A stretch of 64,000 nucleotides of DNA from Arachidicoccus ginsenosidivorans. Lineage in GTDB: Bacteria > Bacteroidota > Bacteroidia > Chitinophagales > Chitinophagaceae. The notes under the pieces are model-generated. The model was not told where the DNA came from. It saw only the letters and a program-made list of their open reading frames with translations, and searched no databases. Where the stretch lies: NCBI RefSeq assembly GCF_007971385.1, contig NZ_CP042434.1, positions 1,488,001 through 1,552,000 on the forward strand, read 5' to 3'. This document shows, piece after piece, positions 53,366 to 63,093 of the stretch. The translations under genes and the position numbers were made by a program. The stretch's first letter is position 1, and the number at the start of each line of letters is the position of its first letter.

Positions 53366-55938
53366 CTAACTACTAAAATCAATCTTGGCACTTCTTAGCC
53401 GAAGTGCATTCAGGATAACTGAAACGGAACTAAAACTCATGGCCAGGGCCGCGATCATGGGAGACAGCAAAACACCGAAAAAAGGATAGAGCACCCCGGC
53501 TGCAATGGGGACCCCCAAGACGTTATATCCCAGGGCGAACCACAAGTTTTCCTTGATGTTGCGCATCACCTTATGGCTCAATAACCGAGCCTTGGCTATT
53601 CCATTCAAATCACCCTTTACCAAGGTGATAGCGGCGCTTTCAATGGCTACTCCAGTCCCGGTACCCATGGCAATGCCTATATCCGCCTGCGCCAGCGCGG
53701 GCGCATCGTTTATGCCGTCTCCTGCCATCGCCACTTTTTTGCCCTGTGCCTGGAGGCGCTTGATCTCCTCCAGTTTATTTTCCGGCAGCATCTGCGCTTT
53801 GTATCCATTAAGATGCAGCGTGTCACTCACCGCCTTTGCCGTTGCTTCATTATCACCGGTAAACATGATAACCTCCATCCCTTCTTCCTGTAATCTGTGA
53901 ATGGCCTCCGCACTTGTTTGTTTGATCTTATCTGAAATCACGATATAACCGACAGCGGCGTTTCCTACCGCCAAATAGGAAACCGTTTTCCCCTGCTTTT
54001 GTTCGTGGGTAACCTGCTCCAATAGCCCGGCCGCAATGACCGCACCTACCTGCTCCATTAGTTTCTCATTGCCCAGCGCCAGGGACTGGCCTTCATATTC
54101 CCCTATAACGCCTTTACCCGTGACCGCTTCAAATTTGTCAACGGCCTTTGCCTGCACGGCTTTTTCTTTGCCGTATTTAAGTGTTGCCTCGGCTAAAGGA
54201 TGTTCGCTGCTACTATTGAGGGCCACGATCATTTGAAGCATCTCTTTTTCCGCGTATTGAGCGCTTGTACTGACCATTTTCTCCACTGAGGGCTTGCCTT
54301 CGGTAATGGTACCCGTCTTATCAATTACGAGTACATCGATCTTGTTCATTTTTTCAAGTACTTCAGCATCTTTGATGAGAATACCTGATTTAGCGCCTTT
54401 GCCGACACCCACCATGACCGACATGGGCGTGGCCAGCCCCAATGCACAGGGACAGGCAATAATCAGTACCGCTATGGCATTGACAAAACCATAAACATAG
54501 GCCGGATCAGGCCCATAAATAGCCCAGAGCGTAAAAGTGATCAGTGCAATGACAACGACGATCGGCACAAAGTAGCCGGAAATCTTGTCGGCCAGTTTCT
54601 GGATTGGTGCTTTGGAGCGGCTGGCAGTATGCACCATCTCAATAATCTGCGAGAGCAGTGTGTCAGCACCTACTTTTTCCGCCAGCATTGTAAAGGTCTT
54701 ATTGCCGTTTATCGTACCCGCGCTTACTTTATCGCCCGCCTGTTTATCCACCGCAATGGGTTCTCCGGAGATCATGGATTCATCAATGGTGACTGCTCCA
54801 ACTTTAATACTTCCGTCCACAGGTATTTTCTCTCCTGGTTTCACCCGCAGCAGATCTCCTTTTTGAATATCCTCTATGGACAGCGTGCTTTCCTGGTTTC
54901 CTACAATTTTAGTCGCACTATTGGGTGCCAGTTTCAAAAGTTCTTTAATGGCACTATTGGTCTTACCGTGTGCCCGGGCTTCTAAGAGCTGCCCTAAGAG
55001 CACGAGGGTCAGGATAACCGTGGCCGCTTCAAAATAAACGTACACCGTGCCTGCGTGCGTCTTAAACTGATCGGGAAAGATCCCCGGCAGTAACAAGGCA
55101 AGCACGCTGAACAGCCAGGCGACACCGGAACCGACACCAATCAGGGTAAACATATTGAGTCTCCAGGTGATGATGGAGCGCCCCGCCCGCTCAAAAAACA
55201 TCCAGGTCGCATAGAACACCACAGGAATGGACAGTGCAAACTCCACCCAGTTCCAATACTTTAAGCCCATTACATTAAATAGTGGATTACCGGGTATCAT
55301 TTCCGTCATGGCGATCAGAAAAATGGGTAGGGTAAACAGTACGGCAATTTTAAATTTGCGCAGCAGATCTTTATAGGTATTATCTTCCTCTTTCTCGCCG
55401 CCATTTATGGGTACCAGATCCATCCCGCATATCGGGCATGAACCCGGGCTGTCCCGGATAATCTCGGGATGCATTGGGCAGCTGTACCGGGTGACTTTTT
55501 GTAATGCAGGCTTTTTCACCAGGCTCATCCCGCAAACCGGGCAGTTGCCCGGTTTGTCGTACGTTTTATCACCTTCACAGTGCATGGGGCAATAATATGT
55601 CCCATGACCTGTCTGCTGATCGTCATCCTTATGTGACTTATTATGTTGGATAGGTGCATGGTGGTTCAGTTGTGGACCGGCCGTTCCATGGGCAGGCACC
55701 TGCCCCCGGCTACAACAATGCCCTCGTCATGTCCCAACATTTCTATCGTATAATCGCCCGCAGCAGATAATGCCTGCTGCAATTTTTCGATGGGAACATG
55801 CTGCTCCATCGTGAGTATCGCATGAGGCGGATCTAAGTTGACCTTTGCTGAAACGCCTTCAAGGGCATTTAACGCATGCGCTACTTTTGTCCTACAGCCG
55901 TCACAGCTCATACCGGTTATCTTGTAAGTATGTTTCAT
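53366..55938 (-). CDS. copA: Copper-translocating P1B-type ATPase with N-terminal HMA and heavy-metal-binding domains (one frameshift)
   Basis: About 857 residues when repaired. An HMA domain opens it (KITGMSCDGCRTKV). The frame then breaks at 55703-55707 (five C, six needed); repair reads VAGGQVPAHGTAGP and joins it to the ATPase. Two short metal-binding domains follow (CPMHCEGDKTYDKPGNCPVCGM, read in pieces, and CPMHPEI...CPICGMDLV). The core has IACPCALGLATP (CPC), VIDKTGTITEG (phosphorylated Asp), SSEHPLAEA and GDGINDAPAL. Exports Cu(I) from the cytoplasm. It is the last gene of the minus-strand copper operon, 12 bp after the multicopper oxidase. Confidence 0.95.
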
Positions 55939-55950
55939 GAATTTTTGCGT

Positions 55951-58676
55951 TTAATAAGTGATGGTAAGCCCGGCTCCCCATCCCATGTCGCTGTCGTAAT
56001 GGGTAGAGAGGCCCAGGTTTTTCGTCAGGATATACTTTCCTCCAACCATATATTCCCTGTCTGTATTCACCATAAAGGATGCTCTCAGCCTTGGCGTAAG
56101 TGGAATGTCTTCCCGCATCAGCTGAATCCTGAAATAACCTGTTTGATCCACACTGGCGTCCAGGACTAGTAGCATGGGTAAGGTATATTGCAACCCGGCG
56201 TGAATGACTTTACGGTCATCTTTGGTGTTTGCTTGCCCTAAAAGGCTTTTATCATGTGCCGAATGTTTGCGGTAACGCCAGTCAATGCCTACATATGGAA
56301 AAAGCCATTGCATCTTACCCAGGTATCTGCCGAAATGCGTCTCCACTTCATAGCCGTGATGGGCGTTGTAGCCTAATCTCCATTCGCTCTGGAAAGCCCA
56401 GCGTGTATTGGCATACATCAGGGAACCGTCATTGCCATTGGTAGCGAAGTCATTTTGGGCCATCAGGTGAAACATCCGGTCATCCTTTTTCAGCATTTTA
56501 TAGGCTTTATCCGGATCAGGAATCTCCGGATTGGCAGGACTGTTTTCATAACTGAATACTCGGCCCATCCCACTCATCATGTGATAGAGGATATGACAAT
56601 GGAAAAACCAGTCGCCGCTTTCTGATGCGTGGAATTCTAAAGTATCGGTTTCCATCGGCATAATATCCAGTACATTTTTCATGGGGGACTTTTCACCGAA
56701 TTGGTTAAGTACCCTAAAATCATGACCATGCAGGTGCATGGGGTGGCGCATCATCGAGTTATTGTGCAAAATGATGCGGATGTTTTCTCCACGCTTGATG
56801 AGTATTTTATCGCTTTCCGAAACAGTTTTATTGTCCAGTGTCCATACATAACGGTTCATGTTACCGGTCAATTCAAATTTCAGTTCTTTCCAGGGACCTT
56901 CGGGCAGCGTTGTCTTTTTGGGCGCTTCCAGCATATTGTAATTCAGCGTTGTAATGCCACCAGAAGACATATCCATATCCATATTTACTTCTGCCTTCTT
57001 TTTCACCATATCCATACCGCATTTAGGGCATTTACCAGGCTTATCCGATGTTACTTCCGGGTGCATGGGACAGACATAGGTCATTTTTCCATCCGCCTTA
57101 ACGCTACCTTGGCTTCCACCGTCCATATCCTTCATCGGCATATCCTTCATCTTTATACTGCCAGCAGCCATATCCTTATTCCCGTTTGCCTTCTTTTGAC
57201 TAAAGCCATACCGCATTTGGGACATTTACCAGGCTTATCTGAAGTTACCTCCGGATGCATGGGGCAGACATAGGTCTGCTCGGAGGATGATGACTGTGGT
57301 TGATGATGCTTTGGGTGATCCACGTCACTCATTCCGTTCATACCTTCCATTCCACCCATGTTTTCGTCACCTGCTTTTTCATCCATTTCCGGATACATGA
57401 CACTATTCATATCCATAGTCTGTAGGGTCATATTCATGCCCATAGGCTTCATATCCCCATTCATTTTCATCATGTCATTCATCATTTTCATGCCTGCAAA
57501 GTATTTCAGCTTCGGAAGCTTTTTGGCGGCCATTTTCATACCACTGCCCAGCCAAAGCCCCGCCGAACCGGTACGGTCTTCGGGTGTGGCCAGGAACTCA
57601 TATTGCATGTCCTTTGGAATCGTCACGACTACGTCGTAGGTTTCCGCCGGCCCAATGATCATCCTGTCCACCATCACCGGCATGACATCATTGCCATCAT
57701 TAGCCACCACCATCAGCTGACCACCGCTATAACTAAGCCAGAAATAGGAAGAGGCGCCGCCGTTGACAATACGTAACCGAACCTTATCGCCGGCTTTAAA
57801 TTGGGGAAACTGCTCCTCGGTTTGCCCGTTTACAAAAAACCTTTCATAATAGACATCGCTGACGTCCATCGCCTTCATCCGTTTCCATTCATTGGTCAAC
57901 TTTACACCCAATTTACCCGCTTTTATAGCTTCTGAGTAACTCTGGACCGTGCCTTTTTTGATGGCAAACCAGTCGTTTGCCGTATGCAGCCTCCGGTCTA
58001 TCTCCTTGGGTCTCATATCGCTCCAGTCGCTCAGCACCACAGGGATGGTCGGAATTTCTGGTTCTGTTCGCTTGTTAAAGATCAGGGCGCCATATAGGCC
58101 GATTTGTTCCTGAACAGAAAAATGGCTGTGATACCAGTAAGTGCCCGCCTGTACAACGGGGAATTTATAAATATGGGTGGTATGGGGCGGTATAGGCTGC
58201 TGCGTAAGAAAGGGGACCCCGTCCATCCGGTCCGGCAACTGTACTCCATGCCAATGTACAGCGGTCGGTTCATCCGCATTATTATGAACATAAATAAGCG
58301 CCGTATCACCGATGGTGAATACCAGCGTCGGCGCAGGGATGCTGCCATTAACGGCAATGCCTTTTCGTTTTTTGCCTGTATAGTTGACCGTACTATCCGT
58401 CACATATAAATCATAGCGGACGCTTTTGACACCCGGTGTTCCCTTAGGAAAATGGATGCCTGAATTGGCCCCTTTTATCGTTTTTGTGGCGAGGTCTTTC
58501 TCCAGATTGGAAATAACACCAGGGGGTGGCGGCGAATCCAGCGGCGTGGGTCTGGCCACTGGTGCAGCAAAGCTTGTGAACGGCCTAAAAGTATCATTAT
58601 TGCCCCGATCAAAAGCTTGTGCGAAGCCGACACGTCCCAGGCATAACAGTGCTATTAAGGTGAATACATTTTTCAT
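55951..58676 (-). CDS. Multicopper oxidase fused to heavy-metal-binding repeats and a CopB-like beta-barrel (one frameshift)
   Basis: About 909 residues when repaired. Signal peptide, then cupredoxin domains with the copper ligands TAVHWHGVQLPD, GTYWYHSHFSVQEQIG, RHPMHLHGHDF and FHCHILYHMMSGMGRV. A Met-rich linker (MKMMNDMMKMNGDMKPMGMN) and two nearly identical TYVCPMHPEVTSDKPGKCPKCGM modules sit between the N- and C-terminal oxidase parts. The last ~170 residues alternate like an outer-membrane barrel and end GLTITY, as in CopB. The frame breaks at 57194-57197 (four T, five needed). It probably oxidises and sequesters Cu(I) in the periplasm. Confidence 0.9.
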
Positions 58677-58695
58677 TTTGGAAAATACTTTTTAT

Positions 58696-59157
58696 CTATT
58701 GATTAAGACTATCTATTGTGTTATCCAGCCAGCTTACCAGCTGCTGCTTTTGTTCCTTGGAAAGCCGGGCATCCCTATGTATTAAGGTATAGGATGTCAA
58801 GGGCATGACGCCGTCCATCACCTGGTTTTTCATGGACCTGAGCTTACTGACACGTCTTCTGTCGGAGTACCCGGCAAATTCATCCAGGTTTAATTCCGCT
58901 TTTCCCTTGCGTATATGCCTTGCCATCCACCAGCCGACCGGCTGCACATGGGTATACCAGGGATACGCCGTATTGTTGGAATGACAGTTGGCGCAGGACT
59001 GCTGTAAAATCTGCGTTACGTTATCCGGTACATGGTAGAGCGCTGTCAAACTTTGTTTAGAAACCTGACCGCTATCATTGCGGTCAGGTTGGATAAACTG
59101 TATCATGACAAATGCACCCACTAATCCGCCCAGGATCATGGTTTTAAGTCTGGTCAT
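58696..59157 (-). CDS. Haem-binding domain protein (single CxxCH cytochrome-like)
   Basis: 153 residues. A signal-anchor (LKTMILGGLVGAFVMIQFI) precedes CANCHSNNT, a c-type haem site, and the WYTHVQPVGWWMARHIRKGK region of the PF14376 haem-binding domain. Periplasmic and membrane-tethered. It lies 19 bp upstream of the multicopper oxidase and 10 bp after the DUF3347 gene, so it is part of the copper operon, perhaps an electron acceptor. Confidence 0.88.
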   Translation of the reverse strand: MTRLKTMILGGLVGAFVMIQFIQPDRNDSGQVSKQSLTALYHVPDNVTQILQQSCANCHSNNTAYPWYTHVQPVGWWMARHIRKGKAELNLDEFAGYSDRRRVSKLRSMKNQVMDGVMPLTSYTLIHRDARLSKEQKQQLVSWLDNTIDSLNQ

Positions 59158-59167
59158 TGCCTGGGAG

Positions 59168-59722
59168 TTACTTTTTACTGATGGTTTCTTTTACCGATCC
59201 GCAGGTAGGCATGCTCTTGCCCAGGTAGGGATTTTTGATATCCTTTACCTCACTCACCCAGGTCGCCTTAGCCATGGGACAATAGTCTTTATATAAGGTT
59301 TGGGAAGTTCCAAAGGCCTTTATCAGGTCATAAATATCTTCACTAAGACCCTGGAAATGTTCTCTTTGGTGTTTGATATTCCCCCCGTTGTCAGCAATAT
59401 GCTGAGCATTTTCCAGCGCATCAGCTGAGATATCGCTATAGGCCTTTTTCTGAGCGGAACTCAGGAGTTGTTTACCCAACTCTGCCAAAGCAGTATGTAA
59501 CTGAGCGCTTGCCGTGGCGGCCTCCTTGGTGTTATCAGAAGCTAATGCATTTTTTAAATGCAGGTAATGGGTCATGACTGCTCCGAGGCTTGCGTTTTGA
59601 GGCGCTTCTTTAGGGGAGGACTGTGGCGACGATATAACAGTTTTTGCGTTTGATTTTTGGGGGTTGCTGCATGCAGCGATAGTAGTAGCAATAATTGCTA
59701 CCATAAAAATGAATGGTTTCAT
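59168..59722 (-). CDS. DUF3347 lipoprotein
   Basis: About 184 residues from the Met at 59722 (MKPFIFMVAIIATTIAACSN), chosen because it places a lipobox at the right depth. The DUF3347 domain has MTHYLHLKNALASDNTKEA and LYKDYCPMAKATWVSEVKDI, ending KSMPTCGSV; Cys, Met and His residues there are likely metal ligands. These proteins accompany CusB-type copper efflux. Confidence 0.88.
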   Translation of the reverse strand: MKPFIFMVAIIATTIAACSNPQKSNAKTVISSPQSSPKEAPQNASLGAVMTHYLHLKNALASDNTKEAATASAQLHTALAELGKQLLSSAQKKAYSDISADALENAQHIADNGGNIKHQREHFQGLSEDIYDLIKAFGTSQTLYKDYCPMAKATWVSEVKDIKNPYLGKSMPTCGSVKETISKK

Positions 59723-59812
59723 TACTTTTAAGTTTAAATTTCTATAAAAGAATAATAATAAAGCAATTTCATGCTTTAGACAGGACAGACCTATGGCTGT
59801 CATCAAAGAAAT

Positions 59813-60178
59813 TTAACCTATTTTAGGGGGGAGCCAGATAGAGTGGAATCCTTGGGATAGGACAAATCCAGGCGAGTAATACGTTTGCTTCTCAGCACCA
59901 TAGTCGCCGTAATCTATACCCTGTTTATGAGGCAGGACGATGGTCAAGTTAGAAGCAGGACAATGACAGGAATTATGCGGGCAATTGCCTCCACAATTAT
60001 CATTTGAATCTTTTTTTGAATGATGGTCGCCACAGCAGGTTTTATCTTTAGCACAGGTTTTTCCCTGCTGGCTGCAAGATGTTTTTACAACCGGTTTTGA
60101 CACACAGCTATAGGACAACTTCGGCACCAAAAAGAAGCCGGTAAAAATAACCAGTAATATGAAAACCTGTTTTGCCAT
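59813..60178 (-). CDS. Secreted Cys/His-rich protein, putative metal binder
   Basis: About 121 residues from the Met at 60178 (MAKQVFILLVIFTGFFLVPK), a signal peptide. The mature first half is packed with Cys and His (SCSQQGKTCAKDKTCCGDHH and NCGGNCPHNSCHCP). The C-terminal ~45 residues are uncharged and aromatic (YYSPGFVLSQGFHSIWLPP). No known family recognised. First gene of the copper operon, so a metal-sequestering role is inferred. Confidence 0.75.
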   Translation of the reverse strand: MAKQVFILLVIFTGFFLVPKLSYSCVSKPVVKTSCSQQGKTCAKDKTCCGDHHSKKDSNDNCGGNCPHNSCHCPASNLTIVLPHKQGIDYGDYGAEKQTYYSPGFVLSQGFHSIWLPPKIG

Positions 60179-60190
60179 TATTTTGAAAAT

Positions 60191-60223
60191 CAAAGATACA
60201 GATTCTTTTTAAATTCTTTACAA
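60191..60223 (-). promoter_or_regulatory. Probable promoter of the copper operon
   Basis: Minus strand TATCTTTG (60191-60198) with TTG 22 bp upstream (60221-60223). The start codon is only about 13 bp downstream, so the leader would be short. Confidence 0.55.
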
Positions 60224-60513
60224 AAATACGAACTCTGGAAAAAGAATCGTTACAAGATTTAGTGAAAAAATTATATAATTTCGACTATTTCGCTTGTTTT
60301 GTTGGACTTTTTATAACTAATGGGTCTCTATTATTCACTTAAGACAAATTGATTGTGTGTTGCCTAATCTAAATCCCTTTTGAAATTGCAATACAAAAAA
60401 ATCTGTTCAAACTATTATGAATTGCCCCTGTCTAAGCTGTCACTATTGAAAGGAGAGGCAAATTTATTGCAAAATGCGTAATCTATATAAGGCGGCTATG
60501 GCTTCCCGTTAGA
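60224..60513. other. Intergenic stretch
   Basis: About 290 bp between the copper operon promoter and the GDCCxC gene. No gene or clear terminator recognised. Confidence 0.5.
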
Positions 60514-60720
60514 TCAGCAACATTTTTTATCTTGTTGCATCGGCGGACATTGTATGGTTCCGTAACTGCAATAGACGCAGCAGTCACCTTGTAAGGGTTT
60601 TATTACCTTTTTACAGCTTTCGCACTCGTAAAAATATTGACATGCATCTGTCGTCATTGTTTCTTCCTTTTTATGTCCACAGTTGGGGCAAGTAATGGTT
60701 GTTTGTAATACGATTTCCAT
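60514..60720 (-). CDS. GDCCVxC-domain small Cys-rich protein
   Basis: 68 residues: ITCPNCGHKKEETM, ECESCKKVIKPLQGDCCVYC and a terminal KKCC. This is the GDCCVxC family found next to mercury or other metal transport genes. Cytoplasmic; probably binds a metal ion. It starts 1 bp after the merTP stop and is the last gene of the ArsR-MerTP operon. Confidence 0.88.
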   Translation of the reverse strand: MEIVLQTTITCPNCGHKKEETMTTDACQYFYECESCKKVIKPLQGDCCVYCSYGTIQCPPMQQDKKCC

Positions 60721-60721
60721 T

Positions 60722-61323
60722 TTATTTTACTTTTTTTGATGTTACTGTGTGTCCTGTACTATTCATTGGCTTTTCAATTTCGGTGATATCCGTTTTGGAT
60801 TTGTCGACTGCTACGATGGCATTTCCGTCCTCAAATGAGACAGAAGCCTTAACGATTCCAGAAAGCTTATGTATTCGTGATGAATAGGATTTTCACAATC
60901 GGAACAAGTCATTCCGCCTATTTTAAACTCAACGGTCTGAATATCTGATTTGTCAACCACAATGACTTGTTTTGCTGACTTAGGATAGAAAATAGTGGAA
61001 TATAAAGGAAATGCCATTATCAGGGCTGTGAAAACCGTCATTATCGCCAAAAAGAATTTACTTTGGATAAACTTTGGCTTTCCGCTTTCTTCACAATCGC
61101 AGCTCATTTTGTTTTTTGGCCTCAGTTTCTGATACCAGGCAAAGCCAAATACCAAGACAGTTAAGCCAATAAAATAGGGTCTGAAAGGGTCAAGCCACGA
61201 GAAAGTCGAGGCAAGACTACCGCTTAAGCCTGTTATGATGGCTAAAACAGGCGTTATACAACATAGTGAAGCAGCTATTGCTGTTAAAAATCCTACACCG
61301 ACTAGTTTGTTATTTGTTTTCAT
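60722..61323 (-). CDS. merTP: Mercuric transport fusion protein MerTP (one frameshift)
   Basis: About 200 residues when repaired, starting MKTNNKLVGVGFLTAIAAS. The MerT half has three helices with the vicinal SLCCITP in the first and a cytosolic CDCEESGK. The MerP half has VEFKIGGMTCSDCENPIHH. One missing base near 60872-60876 breaks the MerP half; repair reads KLSGIVKASVSFEDGNAIVA and ends at 60722. It imports Hg(II) for detoxification or moves another soft metal. No merA lies within the window. Confidence 0.9.
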
Positions 61324-61669
61324 CAAGAATTTTGAAAAATGGTAGGAGCATTTCTTCATACTCCTTTGTTAACGAGTTAAAAATAATTTGCGCCCGGCGT
61401 TCTGTTTTAATAATCTTTCTGTCTTTGAGTTTTCGAAGATGTTGTGAAACCGCAGAAATCGTCATGCCGAGAATATCACTCAAATCGCAAACACAGAGCT
61501 GCTTTTCTTCGTAAAGAAGAAAAAGAATTTTAAGTCGCACGTTATTACCTGCCAGCTCAAGTCCGTTGGATATATAGTCAAACGTCCCATTGATGGCTGT
61601 AATTCTGTCTTTGCAACGACCGATTTGCTTAATGTCCGCCTGTTGCCTGATACAAGAATTATTGTTCAT
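61310..61669 (-). CDS. ArsR/SmtB family metal-responsive repressor
   Basis: 119 residues with a winged helix: LCVCDLSDILGMTISAVSQHLRKL contains the Cys-x-Cys metal site and the recognition helix. Further Cys are near the N-terminus (CIRQQADIKQIGRC). It overlaps the merTP start by 14 nt and is the first gene of the operon. A palindromic operator sits just before it, so it is probably autoregulated. Confidence 0.93.
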   Translation of the reverse strand: MNNNSCIRQQADIKQIGRCKDRITAINGTFDYISNGLELAGNNVRLKILFLLYEEKQLCVCDLSDILGMTISAVSQHLRKLKDRKIIKTERRAQIIFNSLTKEYEEMLLPFFKILDENK

Positions 61670-61692
61670 AAGTGCAAAAATAACTCATTCGC

Positions 61693-61723
61693 GTATTTAA
61701 GCAACTACTTAAATACAAAATTA
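61693..61723 (-). promoter_or_regulatory. Promoter -7 box with ArsR-type operator
   Basis: Minus strand TAATTTTG (61716-61723) is followed at once by GTATTTAAG-TAGTTG-CTTAAATAC (61693-61716), a perfect 9-bp inverted repeat with 6-bp spacer. It lies over the expected transcription start, about 24 bp before the ArsR gene. Confidence 0.75.
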
Positions 61724-61797
61724 ACAATTTAAACAATTCTTCCTTTTTATCATCCGACCGACAACCTATCTCCTCCCATTCGGCTTTTATACACAAT

Positions 61798-63078
61798 TTA
61801 CTTACTTCTCCCGCTCATCTTCATATCACTCATCTGCATCCCTGAAAGATTGGCACCGCTACCATTTTTGAGAATATACTCACTATTAAGCAGATAGACG
61901 CCTGAAGACACCACGGATTCACCCACTTTAACCCCTTGTAATACCGCTACCAGTGAAGTATTATCTTGTCCGAGTGTTACTTCCCGGCGTTCAAAGCTAC
62001 TGTCGGGCCGTTTCACCCAGACATAGGCGCGGTCCTGTCCGTAAATTACGGATGATTTGGGAATAGCGACACCTGGTTGTCCCTTTGATGTTTGCATATG
62101 TACATAGGCAAGCATACCCGGTTGTAAATTTCCACCTGGATTTGAGATCTCGATATTAACAAGATGAACACGTGAAGCCGGCTCATTAACAGGGTTATCA
62201 AATACGATCTTGCCTGGTAATTTTTGGCCCATGCTTCCCGCTAGTTGCACCCAGATCTTCGTATCCTTGGATATAAGCGGCAATAGCTGGTCGTATAACT
62301 GGGCCTGGACCCAAAGTGTATTATTTTCCGCAAGGCTTAGGATCGCCTCTCCTTCTTTTACGTATCCACCTTCCTCCTTCATTTTTTGGATGAGATAGCC
62401 GGTGGACTCGCTGTAAATAGCCGTTTTTCCGGTTGGCTGCCGCTCTTGCAGGTGGTCAATTTGTTTTTGGGAAAGTCCCCATCGCAGGAGTTTTTGCTTC
62501 ATTGCCTGAATGGTGGCGGTAAAATCTACAGAGGCCTTATTAAAAAGCCCTTTTTGCTGAATTGCCAGTAGATAGTCTTTTTCAGCAGAAAGCAGGTCGG
62601 GGCTGTACAGTTCATATAGTCTTTGGCCGGCAAAGATTTCTTCACCCGGATTGCGCACATACATTTTTTCAATCCAGCCATTTACCCGGGCGCTGATTAC
62701 ATCCTGCTGTTTAGGATTAAAGAGGGTGGTTGCTGTAAGCATCAGCTCACTGGATAAATTTGTTATTTGCGCTGTATCAGTATGAATACCTGCCAGCAGC
62801 TGCTGCCGGGATGAAATCCTAAGTTCTGCCAGGGTATCTTCCGGATTTTTCTGTGCAGGACCCTGATCCAGCGGTACCAAAGTCATACCGCATATCGGGC
62901 ATTTGCCTGGTGCGTTTTCCCGTATCTGATGATGCATGGGACAGGTGTAAATGACCGCTTCCTTTTTCTGCGGCAGGCTGTCTGTCATTTGCACTACCGC
63001 TTTACCATCCTGGCTATTATTACAGGCAGCCAGAGAAAATAGTAGTAAACTACCGATGATGATCCATTTATATTGCAT
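61798..63078 (-). CDS. cusB: RND efflux periplasmic adaptor (CusB-like)
   Basis: 426 residues. A lipoprotein signal (LLLFSLAACNN) is followed by a heavy-metal-binding module CPMHHQIRENAPGKCPICGM. Then comes an adaptor with barrel-sandwich, alpha-hairpin (LYSPDLLSAEKDYLLAIQQK) and beta-barrel domains. The C-terminus is Met-rich (MQMSDMKMSGRSK). It links an inner-membrane RND pump to an outer-membrane channel for Cu/Ag export. The pump gene is not visible; it may lie beyond the window. Confidence 0.92.
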   Translation of the reverse strand: MQYKWIIIGSLLLFSLAACNNSQDGKAVVQMTDSLPQKKEAVIYTCPMHHQIRENAPGKCPICGMTLVPLDQGPAQKNPEDTLAELRISSRQQLLAGIHTDTAQITNLSSELMLTATTLFNPKQQDVISARVNGWIEKMYVRNPGEEIFAGQRLYELYSPDLLSAEKDYLLAIQQKGLFNKASVDFTATIQAMKQKLLRWGLSQKQIDHLQERQPTGKTAIYSESTGYLIQKMKEEGGYVKEGEAILSLAENNTLWVQAQLYDQLLPLISKDTKIWVQLAGSMGQKLPGKIVFDNPVNEPASRVHLVNIEISNPGGNLQPGMLAYVHMQTSKGQPGVAIPKSSVIYGQDRAYVWVKRPDSSFERREVTLGQDNTSLVAVLQGVKVGESVVSSGVYLLNSEYILKNGSGANLSGMQMSDMKMSGRSK

Positions 63079-63093
63079 GACATTCTCTTTTTT

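Noticed and set aside
55666..55938. Separate 90-residue HMA metallochaperone overlapping the copper ATPase
   Set aside because: Adding one base to the C run at 55703-55707 fuses it in frame to the ATPase, the usual architecture; the separate end is an artefact.
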